NCBI GenBank assembly: GCA_963739175.1
Contig: CAVTZH010000007.1
Span: forward strand, 310,001-374,000
Origin: VAZQ01 sp963739175
Lineage (GTDB): Bacteria > Pseudomonadota > Alphaproteobacteria > Rhizobiales > Xanthobacteraceae
DNA length: 64,000 bases
Reading direction: 5' to 3'
Below are positions 46,742 to 55,925 of this stretch, piece after piece (position 1 is the stretch's first letter; each line of letters begins with the position of its first letter). The notes under the pieces are model-generated. The model ran no database searches and was not told where the DNA came from. It worked only from the letters and a program-made list of their open reading frames with translations. A program made the translations under genes and the position numbers.

Positions 46742-48823
46742 ATGACCAAGCTCATCGTTGACGGACACGAGATCGACGTCCCGCCGGAGTACACGCTGCT
46801 CCAGGCCTGCGAGGCCGCGGGCGCCGAGATCCCGCGCTTCTGCTTCCATGAGCGGCTTTCGATCGCCGGCAACTGCCGCATGTGCCTGATCGAGGTCGTC
46901 GGCATGCCGAAGCCGCAGGCGTCCTGCGCCATGGGCGTGAAGGACCTGCCGCCGAACCGCGACGGCACGCCCAAGATCCTCAACACCCGCACGCCGCTGG
47001 TGAAGAAGGCGCGCGAAGGCGTGATGGAATTCCTGCTGATCAACCATCCGCTCGACTGCCCGATCTGCGACCAGGGCGGCGAGTGCGACCTGCAGGACCA
47101 GGCGATGGCCTACGGCGTCGACTCCAGCCGCTATCAGGAGAACAAGCGCGCGGTCGAGGACAAGTATATCGGCGCGCTGGTGAAGACCATCATGACGCGC
47201 TGCATCCATTGCACGCGCTGCATCCGCTTCGCGACCGAGGTCGCCGGCGTGCCCGAGCTCGGCGCCATCGGCCGCGGCGAGGACATGGAGATCACCACCT
47301 ATCTCGAGCAGGCGATGACGTCGGAGCTGCAGGGCAACGTGGTCGATCTCTGCCCGGTCGGCGCGCTGACCTCGAAGCCCTATGCGTTCGCGGCGCGGCC
47401 GTGGGAGCTCACCAAGACCGAGTCGGTCGACGTGATGGACGCGCTCGGCTCGGCGATCCGCATCGACACCCGCGGCCGCGAAGTGATGCGCATCCTGCCG
47501 CGCGTCAATGACGACGTGAACGAGGAGTGGATCTCCGACAAGACCCGCCACGTCGTCGACGGCCTGCGCACGCAGCGGCTCGACCGGCCCTACATCCGCG
47601 AGGACGGCCGGCTGCGCGCGACGACCTGGCCGGCGGCGTTCGAAGAGATCGCGGCGAAGGTGAAGGGCACGCGCAAGGAGCGGATCGGCGCCATCGTCGG
47701 CGACCTCGCCGCCACCGAGGAGATCTTCGCGCTCAAGGATCTGATGACGCGGCTCGGCGTGACCAATCTCGACTGCCGGCAGGACGGCTCCGCGATCGAC
47801 CCGGCCTGGGGCCGTGCGAGCTACCTGTTCAACGCGACCATCGCCGGCATCGAGCAGTCCGATGCGCTGCTGATCGTCGGCTCCAACCCGCGCTGGGAAG
47901 GGGCGGTGCTCAATGCGCGCATCCGCAAGCGCTGGCGCGCCGGCAGCTATCCGATCGGCCTGATCGGCGAGCGCGCGGACCTCACCTACCAATATGACTA
48001 CCTCGGCCAAGGCTCTGAAACCCTTGCCGATTTGGCGGCGGGGAAACATCCGTTTGCGGACGTGCTCAAGGCCGCGCAGCACCCGCTGATCATCCTCGGC
48101 GCCGGCGCCCTGGCGCGGCCCGACGGCGCGGCGATCGCGGCGCTGGCGGCCAAGGCCGCGCAGGCCGTCGGCGCAGTCAAGGACGGCTGGAACGGGTTCT
48201 CGGTCCTGCAATCCGTCGCGTCGCGCGTCGGCGCGCTCGACCTCGGCTTCGTGCCGCCAAAGGGCGGCATGAATGCCACCAAGATCGCCGGCACCGGCGG
48301 CCTCGACGTCGTCTTCCTGCTCGGCGCCGACGAGGTCGAAGTCGAGCCCGGCGCTTTCGTGATCTATCTCGGCACCCATGGCGACAGCGGCGCGCATCGC
48401 GCCGACGTCATCCTGCCGGGCGCCGCCTATCCGGAAAAATCCGGCATCTACGTCAACACCGAAGGCCGCGTGCAGATGGCGGCGCGCGCGTCATTCCCGC
48501 CCGGCGAGGCGCGGGAGGACTGGGCGATCCTGCGCGCGCTGTCGGACGTGCTCGGCCACCGGCTGCCCTATGACTCGCTCGCGCAATTGCGCGCGGCGAT
48601 GTTCAAGGCGCATCCGCATCTTCAGCGCATCGGCCAGATCGCGGCGGGGGACGCCGGCGACATCGCCAAGCTTGCGAAGCTCGGCGGCACGCCGGACAAG
48701 GCGCCGTTCGCGCCGCCGATCGACGACTACTACCTGACCAATCCGATCGCGCGGGCGTCGGCCGTCATGGCCGAGTGCTCGGTGATCGCGGAAGGAAGCG
48801 CCGCCCGGACGGCGGCGGAATAG
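46742..48823 (+). CDS. nuoG: NADH-quinone oxidoreductase subunit G (Fe-S, molybdopterin-like fold)
   Basis: 693 residues, intact. The N-terminal 2Fe-2S domain has ACEAAGAEIPRFCFHE and AGNCRMCLIE. Cluster ligands follow in HPLDCPICDQGGECDLQDQ and CIHCTRCIRFATEVAG. The large C-terminal molybdopterin-oxidoreductase-like domain has lost cofactor function, as is normal. It forms the upper peripheral arm with NuoE and NuoF. Its stop is directly followed by the nuoH ATG. Confidence 0.97.
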   Translation: MTKLIVDGHEIDVPPEYTLLQACEAAGAEIPRFCFHERLSIAGNCRMCLIEVVGMPKPQASCAMGVKDLPPNRDGTPKILNTRTPLVKKAREGVMEFLLINHPLDCPICDQGGECDLQDQAMAYGVDSSRYQENKRAVEDKYIGALVKTIMTRCIHCTRCIRFATEVAGVPELGAIGRGEDMEITTYLEQAMTSELQGNVVDLCPVGALTSKPYAFAARPWELTKTESVDVMDALGSAIRIDTRGREVMRILPRVNDDVNEEWISDKTRHVVDGLRTQRLDRPYIREDGRLRATTWPAAFEEIAAKVKGTRKERIGAIVGDLAATEEIFALKDLMTRLGVTNLDCRQDGSAIDPAWGRASYLFNATIAGIEQSDALLIVGSNPRWEGAVLNARIRKRWRAGSYPIGLIGERADLTYQYDYLGQGSETLADLAAGKHPFADVLKAAQHPLIILGAGALARPDGAAIAALAAKAAQAVGAVKDGWNGFSVLQSVASRVGALDLGFVPPKGGMNATKIAGTGGLDVVFLLGADEVEVEPGAFVIYLGTHGDSGAHRADVILPGAAYPEKSGIYVNTEGRVQMAARASFPPGEAREDWAILRALSDVLGHRLPYDSLAQLRAAMFKAHPHLQRIGQIAAGDAGDIAKLAKLGGTPDKAPFAPPIDDYYLTNPIARASAVMAECSVIAEGSAARTAAE

Positions 48824-48824
48824 C

Positions 48825-49896
48825 ATGTTCGAATTCTGGCACGCCTATGTTTGGCCTTTCATCGAGCCGGTCTGGCCGGTGCTGGTGATGCTGGCCCAAA
48901 GCGTTCTGCTGCTCGTCATCCTGCTGATCGCGGTCGCCTACATCATCTATGCCGACCGCAAGATCTGGGCGGCGGTGCAGATCCGGCGCGGCCCCAACGT
49001 GGTCGGTCCCTGGGGTCTGCTGCAGTCGTTCGCCGACCTGATCAAGTTCGCGGTCAAGGAGCCGGTGATCCCGTCCGGCGCCAACAAGGGCGTGTTCCTG
49101 CTGGCGCCGCTCGTCACCTGCGTGCTCGCGCTCGCGGCCTGGGCGGTGATCCCGGTCAGCGAAGACTGGGTGATCGCCAACATCAATGTCGGCATCCTCT
49201 ACATCTTCGCGATCTCCTCGCTCGGCGTGTACGGCATCATCATGGCCGGCTGGGCGTCGAACTCGAAATATCCGTTCCTGGCGGCGCTGCGCTCGGCGGC
49301 GCAGATGGTGTCCTACGAAGTCTCGATCGGCTTCGTGATCATCACGGTTCTGCTCTGCGTCGGCTCGCTCAATTTGAGCTTCATCGTAGACGCGCAGTCG
49401 ACCGGCTTCGGTAGCTGGCTAGGCCTGCCGAACTCGCTGCTGGACTGGTATTGGCTGCCGCTGCTTGCCGATGTTCGTGATCTTCTTCGTCTCGGCGCTG
49501 GCCGAGACCAACCGTCCGCCGTTCGACCTGGTCGAAGCGGAGTCGGAGCTCGTCGCCGGCTTCATGGTCGAATACGGCTCGACCCCGTACCTGATGCTGA
49601 TGCTCGGCGAGTACACGGCGATTACGACCATGTGCGCCATGGGCACGATCATGTTCCTGGGCGGCTGGCTTCCGCCGCTTGCGGTCCCGCCGTTCACATG
49701 GGTGCCGGGCGTGATCTGGTTCGTGCTCAAGTGCCTGTTCATGTTCTTCCTGTTCGCCATGGCGAAGGCGATCGTGCCGCGCTACCGCTACGACCAGCTC
49801 ATGCGGCTGGGCTGGAAGGTGTTCCTGCCGGTGTCGATGGGGATGGTGGCGGTCGTCGCCGGCGTGCTGCAATACACGGGATTGGCGCCACGATGA
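48825..49896 (+). CDS. nuoH: NADH-quinone oxidoreductase subunit H, one +1 frameshift
   Basis: About 356 residues with eight or nine membrane helices. Signature blocks are YADRKIWAAVQIRRGPNVVG and GWASNSKYPFLAALRSAAQM, then AETNRPPFDLVEAESELVAG in the second frame. An extra T near 49465 interrupts WYWLPLLPMFVIFF. NuoH forms the quinone chamber and links the two arms. Relatives have nuoI next; here three small membrane genes follow first. Confidence 0.95.
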
Positions 49897-49908
49897 TGGG
49901 GGCTATTC

Positions 49909-50145
49909 ATGGGCTTTACGACGGGAGCCTGGATCGGCATAGCCGCGGGCGTGGCGTTGGCGGCCTTCGATTATTTCCTGGTTTTGTATGCTGTGCAGCG
50001 AGGCCAGCAGCAAGGCACGTCGACGCTCGACGACCGCAAGCTGAGCAACTTGAAGACGATCTTGGCGCTGGCCTTTGTCATATTCCCGGTGCTTGGCTAT
50101 GTGGTTGGGAACATGCTCGTCGAGCAGGGACTGCTGCCGCGGTGA
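49909..50145 (+). CDS. Small two-helix membrane protein A in nuoH-nuoI gap
   Basis: 78 residues. The N-terminal helix is WIGIAAGVALAAFDYFLVLY. A central polar loop of about 25 residues (QRGQQQGTSTLDDRKLSN) precedes the C-terminal helix ILALAFVIFPVLGYVVGNML. It is 12 bp after nuoH, in the same direction. It shares its layout (Gly/Ala-rich helix ending in an aromatic, polar loop, helix ending GYxxGxxL) with the two following genes, suggesting distant tandem paralogues. No known family recognised. Confidence 0.8.
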   Translation: MGFTTGAWIGIAAGVALAAFDYFLVLYAVQRGQQQGTSTLDDRKLSNLKTILALAFVIFPVLGYVVGNMLVEQGLLPR

Positions 50146-50157
50146 CGAGGATGAGCG

Positions 50158-50403
50158 ATGCTGGATATCTCGCTTGCGGGACTGATCGGGGCGATCGCCG
50201 GAACGGTGGTCGCCGGTGTGAACTATCATTTGTTCATCGGCGTCCTGGAACGCTCGATGCGCGAGCGCGAGCAGACGCAGACCGCCGAGGAGCGCGACAC
50301 GATGGACCGCAAGATGTCGCTGGTGCGGCGCATCGTGCTGACCGCCGATCTGTTCGTGTTCGCGGCGCTCGGATACTGGATCGGCAAGACGCTTTGGGAC
50401 TAG
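50158..50403 (+). CDS. Small two-helix membrane protein B in nuoH-nuoI gap
   Basis: 81 residues: helix 1 GLIGAIAGTVVAGVNYHLFI, charged loop of about 30 residues (LERSMREREQTQTAEERDT) and helix 2 VLTADLFVFAALGYWIGKTL. GAGG precedes the ATG by about seven bases. It is closest to protein C in its start (SLAGLIGA versus STAGVIGA) and end. It probably forms a hairpin with the charged loop on the cytoplasmic side. Function unknown. Confidence 0.8.
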   Translation: MLDISLAGLIGAIAGTVVAGVNYHLFIGVLERSMREREQTQTAEERDTMDRKMSLVRRIVLTADLFVFAALGYWIGKTLWD

Positions 50404-50418
50404 GACAGCGGGGCTGCC

Positions 50419-50676
50419 ATGGGTTTTTCGACCGCTGGCGTGATTGGAGCCGTCATTGCGATGGTTCTCACCGTCCTTTGCTATGTTTCTCCTCGGGCCG
50501 CTTTTCGTCAGCGCGTGGCTCAGTTCGATCCTGCCGAGGGCGAAAAGCAGCGCGAAATGCTGCGCCGTGGCCAGGAGCACTGGAAGGGGTGGTGGGGATC
50601 GTCGTGGGCGCAACTGCCGATGTCGATGATCGCCGCGGCGTTCGCGGGCTACCTGGTCGGACGGCTGTTCGATTGA
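50419..50676 (+). CDS. Small two-helix membrane protein C in nuoH-nuoI gap
   Basis: 85 residues: helix 1 AGVIGAVIAMVLTVLCYVSP, then a charged loop of about 35 residues with QFDPAEGEKQREMLRRGQEH and a Trp-rich stretch KGWWGSSW, then helix 2 MSMIAAAFAGYLVGRLFD. The GYLVGRLFD ending matches GYWIGKTLWD of protein B. It lies 58 bp before nuoI, which keeps its own AAGGAG site. Confidence 0.8.
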   Translation: MGFSTAGVIGAVIAMVLTVLCYVSPRAAFRQRVAQFDPAEGEKQREMLRRGQEHWKGWWGSSWAQLPMSMIAAAFAGYLVGRLFD

Positions 50677-50734
50677 GGGTAACGGGCGGGCAAAAAACGG
50701 CGATGCGCTGTTCAGACATCGAAGGAGCGCGCCC

Positions 50735-51223
50735 ATGAGACTCGATCAGACTGCCCGCGCCATATTCCTGTGGGAGTTCGTCTCGGCGTTCTTCCTCGCC
50801 ATGCGCTATTTCTTCAAGGCGAAGCCGACGCTCAACTATCCGTTCGAGAAGGGGCCGATCTCGCCGCGCTTCCGCGGCGAGCATGCGCTGCGCCGCTATC
50901 CGAACGGCGAGGAGCGCTGCATCGCCTGCAAGCTCTGCGAGGCGATCTGCCCGGCGCAGGCGATCACCATCGAGGCCGGCCCGCGCCGGAACGACGGCAC
51001 GCGGCGCACCACGCGCTACGACATCGACATGGTGAAGTGCATCTATTGCGGGCTGTGCCAGGAGGCCTGCCCGGTCGACGCCATCGTCGAGGGCCCGAAT
51101 TTCGAATTCGCCACCGAGACGCGCGAGGAGCTCTATTACGACAAGGAGCGCCTGCTCGCGAACGGCGACCGCTGGGAGCGCGAGATCGCGAAGGCCATCG
51201 AACTCGATGCGCCGTACCGGTGA
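50735..51223 (+). CDS. nuoI: NADH-quinone oxidoreductase subunit I (two 4Fe-4S)
   Basis: 162 residues. Two ferredoxin motifs, CIACKLCEAICP and CIYCGLCQEACP, bind clusters N6a and N6b that pass electrons to NuoB. The N-terminal amphipathic segment (ETA-type ARAIFLWEFVSAFFLAMRYF) contacts NuoH at the membrane surface. AAGGAG lies eight bases before ATG 50735. A palindromic element follows before nuoJ. Confidence 0.97.
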   Translation: MRLDQTARAIFLWEFVSAFFLAMRYFFKAKPTLNYPFEKGPISPRFRGEHALRRYPNGEERCIACKLCEAICPAQAITIEAGPRRNDGTRRTTRYDIDMVKCIYCGLCQEACPVDAIVEGPNFEFATETREELYYDKERLLANGDRWEREIAKAIELDAPYR

Positions 51224-51260
51224 TGATGATGACGTTTGGATCGCACATCTCTCCGCAGGT

Positions 51261-51365
51261 TGTAGGGTGGGCAAAGGCGCGGCACAGCCGTGATTGGTGG
51301 GCAAAATCGCGCGCGCGCCGTGCCCACCATCGGGCATCGAGGCAGGCGATTTTGCCCACCCTACA
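51261..51365. repeat. Palindromic REP-like element between nuoI and nuoJ
   Basis: Outer arms TGTAGGGTGGGCAAA (51261-51275) and TTTGCCCACCCTACA (51351-51365) are exact complements. A second, nested pairing GGTGGGCAAAATCGC (51297-51311) with GCGATTTTGCCCACC (51346-51360) competes with it. It occupies nearly the whole 166-bp gap inside the operon. Confidence 0.9.
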
Positions 51366-51389
51366 GCTCTCACGCGTTGGGTATCGCGC

Positions 51390-52007
51390 ATGATCGTCTA
51401 CGCGCTGTTCTTCTATCTCTTCGCCAGCGTCTGCATCGCCTCCGCGGTGATGGTGGTGGCGTCGAAGAATCCCGTGCACTCGGTGCTGTTCCTGATCCTC
51501 GCCTTCGTCAACGCGTCCGGCCTGTTCGTGCTGATGGGCGCCGAGTTCCTCGCGATGATCCTGGTGGTGGTCTATGTCGGCGCGGTCGCGGTGCTGTTCC
51601 TGTTCGTGGTGATGATGCTCGACGTCGATTTCGCCGAGCTGCGCCAGGGCTTCATCCAATATCTGCCGATCGGCGCGCTGGTCGGCATCGTGTTCCTGGC
51701 CGAGCTACTCTTCGTCGTCGGCGCCTGGACGATCGCGCCGGCGATCACCGAAAGCGTCGCGGCGCCGATCCCGCCGTTCTATTCGGTGACCAACACCGAG
51801 GCGCTCGGGCAGGTGCTCTACACCCGCTACGTCTACTTCTTCCAGGCCGCCGGCGTGATCCTCCTGGTCGCGATGATCGGCGCCATCGTGCTGACGCTGC
51901 GGCACAAGCCGAACGTCAAGCGGCAGGACATCTCGCAGCAGGTCAGGCGCACCCGCGAGGACGCCATCGAGGTCGTGAAGGTGCGGCCGGGGCAGGGGCT
52001 GTCATGA
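51390..52007 (+). CDS. nuoJ: NADH-quinone oxidoreductase subunit J
   Basis: 205 residues with five membrane helices. Conserved blocks are SKNPVHSVLFLILAFVNASG and LVVVYVGAVAVLFLFVVMML (helix with the pi-bulge near the E-channel). ATG at 51390 fits the family; an ATG at 51294 would add 32 residues encoded by the palindromic repeat. It overlaps nuoK by four bases. Confidence 0.96.
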   Translation: MIVYALFFYLFASVCIASAVMVVASKNPVHSVLFLILAFVNASGLFVLMGAEFLAMILVVVYVGAVAVLFLFVVMMLDVDFAELRQGFIQYLPIGALVGIVFLAELLFVVGAWTIAPAITESVAAPIPPFYSVTNTEALGQVLYTRYVYFFQAAGVILLVAMIGAIVLTLRHKPNVKRQDISQQVRRTREDAIEVVKVRPGQGLS

Positions 52008-52312
52008 CCATCGGGCTCGGCCACTACCTCACCGTCGCGGCGATCCTGTTCACCATCGGGATCTTCGGCATCTTCCTCAACCGCAAGAACGTGATCGTCA
52101 TCATGATGTCGATCGAGCTGATCCTGCTGGCGGTGAACATCAATTTCGTCGCCTTCTCGACCTTCCTCAACGACCTGGTCGGGCAGGTGTTCGCGCTCCT
52201 GGTGCTCACGGTGGCGGCCGCCGAGGCCGCGATCGGGCTCGCCATCCTCGTCGCTTATTTCCGGAACCGCGGCTCGATCGCGGTCGAGGACATCAACCTC
52301 ATGAAGGGCTGA
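52004..52312 (+). CDS. nuoK: NADH-quinone oxidoreductase subunit K
   Basis: 102 residues, three membrane helices. The conserved membrane Glu residues lie in MSIELILLAVNINFVAF and VLTVAAAEAAIGLAILVAYF and form part of the proton path. It is related to MnhC/MrpC. ATGA overlap with nuoJ; 8 bp to nuoL. Confidence 0.97.
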   Translation: MTIGLGHYLTVAAILFTIGIFGIFLNRKNVIVIMMSIELILLAVNINFVAFSTFLNDLVGQVFALLVLTVAAAEAAIGLAILVAYFRNRGSIAVEDINLMKG

Positions 52313-52320
52313 TCCCGAAG

Positions 52321-54395
52321 ATGTATCAGGCGATCGTCTTCTTGCCGCTGGTCGGCGCGATCCTGGCGGGGCTGATCACGCTCGTCGGCGCGCATGCGCG
52401 CTATCCCGGCGGCTCGCCCGCGCCTGAGGGGCACGATCAGCGCGGACCATCACGCCATGACGACACGCCGCGCACGATCACGCTGCCCATGGTGGCGGAC
52501 ATGACGGCCATCACCCGAGCGAGCCGGCGGCCGCCGGCTCCCGCGCGGCCGAGCTGATCACGACGTCGTTGCTGTTCATCTCGATGATCCTGTCCTGGAT
52601 CGGCTTTGTCAGCATCGGCTTCGGACAGGACTTCCACGTCACCCTGATCAACTGGTTCTCGGCCGGCGACCTCAAGGTCGACTGGGCGCTGCGGGTCGAT
52701 ACGCTCACCGCGGTGATGCTGGTGGTGGTCACCTCGATCTCCGCCTTCGTGCACCTCTATTCGATCGGCTACATGGTCGAGGAGCCGTACCGGCCGCGCT
52801 TCTTCTGCTACCTGTCGCTGTTCACCTTCGCGATGCTGATGCTGGTGACCTCCGACAACCTGGTGCAGCTGTTCTTCGGCTGGGAGGGCGTCGGCCTGAT
52901 GAGCTACCTGCTCATCGGCTACTGGTACCAGAAGCCGGAAGCGAACGCGGCCGCGATCAAGGCCTTCATCGTCAACCGCGTCGGCGACTTCGGCTTCGCG
53001 CTCGGCATCTTCGCCGTGTTCATGATGACCAAGTCGGTCGACTTCGGCACCATCTTCGCGCAGGCGCCGTCGCTTGTCGGCAAGACCATCCACTTCCTGT
53101 TCTGGGACGTCGACGCGCTGACGCTGATCTGCATCCTGCTGTTCATCGGCGCGATGGGCAAGTCGGCGCAGTTCCTGCTGCACACCTGGCTGCCGGACGC
53201 GATGGAAGGCCCGACCCCGGTGTCGGCGCTGATCCATGCCGCCACCATGGTGACCGCCGGCGTGTTCATGGTGGCGCGACTGTCGCCGCTGTTCGAGCTC
53301 GCCCCGACCGCCCAGAACGTGGTGGTGTTCTTCGGCGCCACCACCGCGCTGTTCGCGGCGACGGTCGGCCTGGTGCAGAACGACATCAAGCGCATCGTCG
53401 CCTATTCGACCTGCTCGCAGCTCGGCTACATGTTCGTGGCGATGGGGGTGGGCGCCTATTCGGTCGGCATGTTCCACCTGTTCACCCATGCCTTCTTCAA
53501 GGCGCTCTTATTCTTGGGCTCCGGCTCCGTGATCATGGCCATGCATCACGAGCAGGACATCCAGAAGATGGGCGGGCTCAAGGACAAGATCCCGTTCACC
53601 TATGCGATGATGGTGATCGGCACGCTGGCGCTGACCGGCTTCCCGCTCACCGCCGGCTACTTCTCCAAGGACGCGATCATCGAGGCCGCCTTCGCCAGCA
53701 AGAACCCGATGGCGCTGTATGCGTTCACGCTCACCGTCGCGGCGGCCGCGCTCACCTCGTTCTATTCATGGCGGCTGATCCTCGTGACCTTCCACGGCCG
53801 CCCGCATGACCGGCACCACTACGACGCCGCGCGTGAGAGCCCGGTCGTGATCCTGATCCCGCTCGCCTTCCTGGCGGCAGGCTCGATCCTGGCGGGCTAT
53901 CCGTTCAAGGAGCTGTTCGTCGGCCACGGCGTCGAGGCGTTCTTCCGCGACTCGCTCAAGTTCGGGCCCAACAACCACATCCTGCACGACCTGCACGCGG
54001 TGCCCTACGCCGTCGCGCTGCTGCCGACGGTGATGATGGCGCTCGGCTTCCTGGTCTCCTGGCACTTCTATATCCGCAAGCCCGCGCTGCCGGTCGAGCT
54101 CGCGCGCCAGCACGAGCCGCTCTACAAGTTCCTGCTCAACAAGTGGTACATCGACGAGCTCTACGAGATCATCTTCGTGCGGCCGACGCTGTGGCTCGGC
54201 CGCGTGCTGTGGAAGTACGGCGACGGCCGCATCATCGACGGCCTCGGGCCGGACGGCGTGGCGGCGCGCGTGCTCGACGTCACCCGCAACGTGGTGCGGC
54301 TGCAGACCGGCTACCTCTATCACTACGCGTTCGCGATGCTGATCGGCGTCGCCGCGCTCATCACCTGGTTCATCGTACGGGTGGGAGCAGGCTGA
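52321..54395 (+). CDS. nuoL: NADH-quinone oxidoreductase subunit L, two +1 frameshifts in a His-rich loop
   Basis: About 690 residues after removing two extra bases (near 52439-52441 and 52457-52466). The first helix is MYQAIVFLPLVGAILAGLIT. A variable loop that reads as His/Asp/Gly-rich (HGGGHDGHHPSEP in the last frame) follows, then the antiporter core: FFGWEGVGLMSYLLIGYWYQ, TWLPDAMEGPTPVSALIHAA and TMVTAGVFMVARL, with the C-terminal lateral helix region. It is a proton-pumping membrane-arm subunit. It overlaps nuoM by one base. Confidence 0.94.
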
Positions 54396-55906
54396 TGCTG
54401 AGCTGGCCGATCCTCTCCGTCACGACTTTCCTGCCGCTCGCCGGCGCGCTGTTCATCATGCTGCTGAACGGCGAAGGCGAGTCCGAGAAGCGCAATGCGC
54501 GCTGGGTCGCGCTGTGGACGACGCTGATCACCTTCGCGGTCTCGCTGGTGCTGGTCTGGCGCTTCGACGCCGGATCGGCGGAGTTCCAGTTCGTCGAGCG
54601 GCGGCCGTGGCTCGCCGGCGCGATCAACTACCACATGGGCGTCGACGGCATCTCGCTGCCGTTCGTGATCCTCACCACCGCGCTGATGCCGCTCTGCATC
54701 ATCGCGAGCTGGGGCGCGATCCAGACCCGCGTGAAGGAATACATGATCGCGTTCCTGGTGCTCGAGACCCTGATGGTCGGCACCTTCTGTGCGCTCGATC
54801 TCGTGCTGTTCTACCTGTTCTTCGAGGGCGGCCTGATTCCGATGTTCCTGATCATCGGCGTCTGGGGCGGGCCGCGCCGGGTCTATGCGAGCTTCAAGTT
54901 CTTCCTCTACACGCTGCTCGGCTCGGTGCTGATGCTGCTCGCCATCATGGCGATGTACTGGAGCGCCGGCACCACCGACATCCCGACGCTGCTCAGGCAC
55001 GGCTTCCCCGTAAACCTGCAGACCTGGGCGTGGCTCGCGTTCTTCGCCTCGTTCGCGGTGAAGATGCCGATGTGGCCGGTGCACACCTGGCTGCCCGACG
55101 CGCATGTGGAGGCGCCAACCGCCGGCTCGGTGATCCTTGCCGCCATCCTCCTGAAGATGGGCGGCTACGGCTTCCTGCGCTTCTCGCTGCCGATGTTCCC
55201 GCTCGCCTCGCAGGACTTCGCGCCGCTGATCTTCACGCTGTCGGTGATCGCGATCGTCTACACCTCGCTGGTCGCGCTGGTGCAGGAGGACATGAAGAAG
55301 CTGATCGCCTACTCGTCGGTGGCGCATATGGGCTTCGTCACCATGGGCATCTTCGCCGCGACCGCGCAGGGGATTTCCGGCGGCATCTTCCAGATGGTGT
55401 CGCACGGCATCGTCTCGGGCGCGCTGTTCCTCTCGGTCGGCGTGGTCTACGACCGCCTGCACACCCGCGAGATCTCGGCCTATGGCGGGCTGGTCAACCG
55501 CATGCCGCTCTATGCGGCGGCCTTCATGGTGTTCACGCTGGCGAACGTGGGCCTGCCGGGGACGTCCGGCTTCGTCGGTGAGTTCCTGACGCTGATCGGC
55601 ACCTTCCGGGTGAACATCTGGACCGCGACCTTGGCGACGCTCGGCGTCATCCTGTCCGCCGGCTATGCGCTGTGGCTCTATCGCAAGGTGATCTTCGGGG
55701 TGCTCGACAAGCCCAAGCTCGCCGCCATCAAGGATCTCGACTACCGCGAGATCATCACGCTCGGCCCGCTGGCGGCGCTGACCATCCTGTTCGGCATGTT
55801 CCCGAAGCCGATCCTCGACATGTCCGCCGTCTCGGTCGCGCAGCTGATCTCGCAATACCAGGCGGCGATCGGCGCCGCCAAAACTGCCGCCATGCTGGTG
55901 AAGTGA
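54395..55906 (+). CDS. nuoM: NADH-quinone oxidoreductase subunit M
   Basis: 503 residues, about 14 membrane helices, antiporter-like. Landmarks are FFEGGLIPMFLIIGVWGGPR (conserved Glu on helix 5), VKMPMWPVHTWLPDAHVEAP, GSVILAAILLKMGGYGFLRF and YSSVAHMGFVTMGIFAAT. It is one of three proton-pumping subunits. It is intact and begins inside the nuoL stop codon. Confidence 0.97.
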   Translation: MLSWPILSVTTFLPLAGALFIMLLNGEGESEKRNARWVALWTTLITFAVSLVLVWRFDAGSAEFQFVERRPWLAGAINYHMGVDGISLPFVILTTALMPLCIIASWGAIQTRVKEYMIAFLVLETLMVGTFCALDLVLFYLFFEGGLIPMFLIIGVWGGPRRVYASFKFFLYTLLGSVLMLLAIMAMYWSAGTTDIPTLLRHGFPVNLQTWAWLAFFASFAVKMPMWPVHTWLPDAHVEAPTAGSVILAAILLKMGGYGFLRFSLPMFPLASQDFAPLIFTLSVIAIVYTSLVALVQEDMKKLIAYSSVAHMGFVTMGIFAATAQGISGGIFQMVSHGIVSGALFLSVGVVYDRLHTREISAYGGLVNRMPLYAAAFMVFTLANVGLPGTSGFVGEFLTLIGTFRVNIWTATLATLGVILSAGYALWLYRKVIFGVLDKPKLAAIKDLDYREIITLGPLAALTILFGMFPKPILDMSAVSVAQLISQYQAAIGAAKTAAMLVK

Positions 55907-55925
55907 GCGACCCAAGAGAAGCACC

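Noticed and set aside
51294..51389. Upstream in-frame ATG for nuoJ
   Set aside because: The added 32 residues would be encoded by the palindromic repeat and do not resemble NuoJ; ATG 51390 fits the family.
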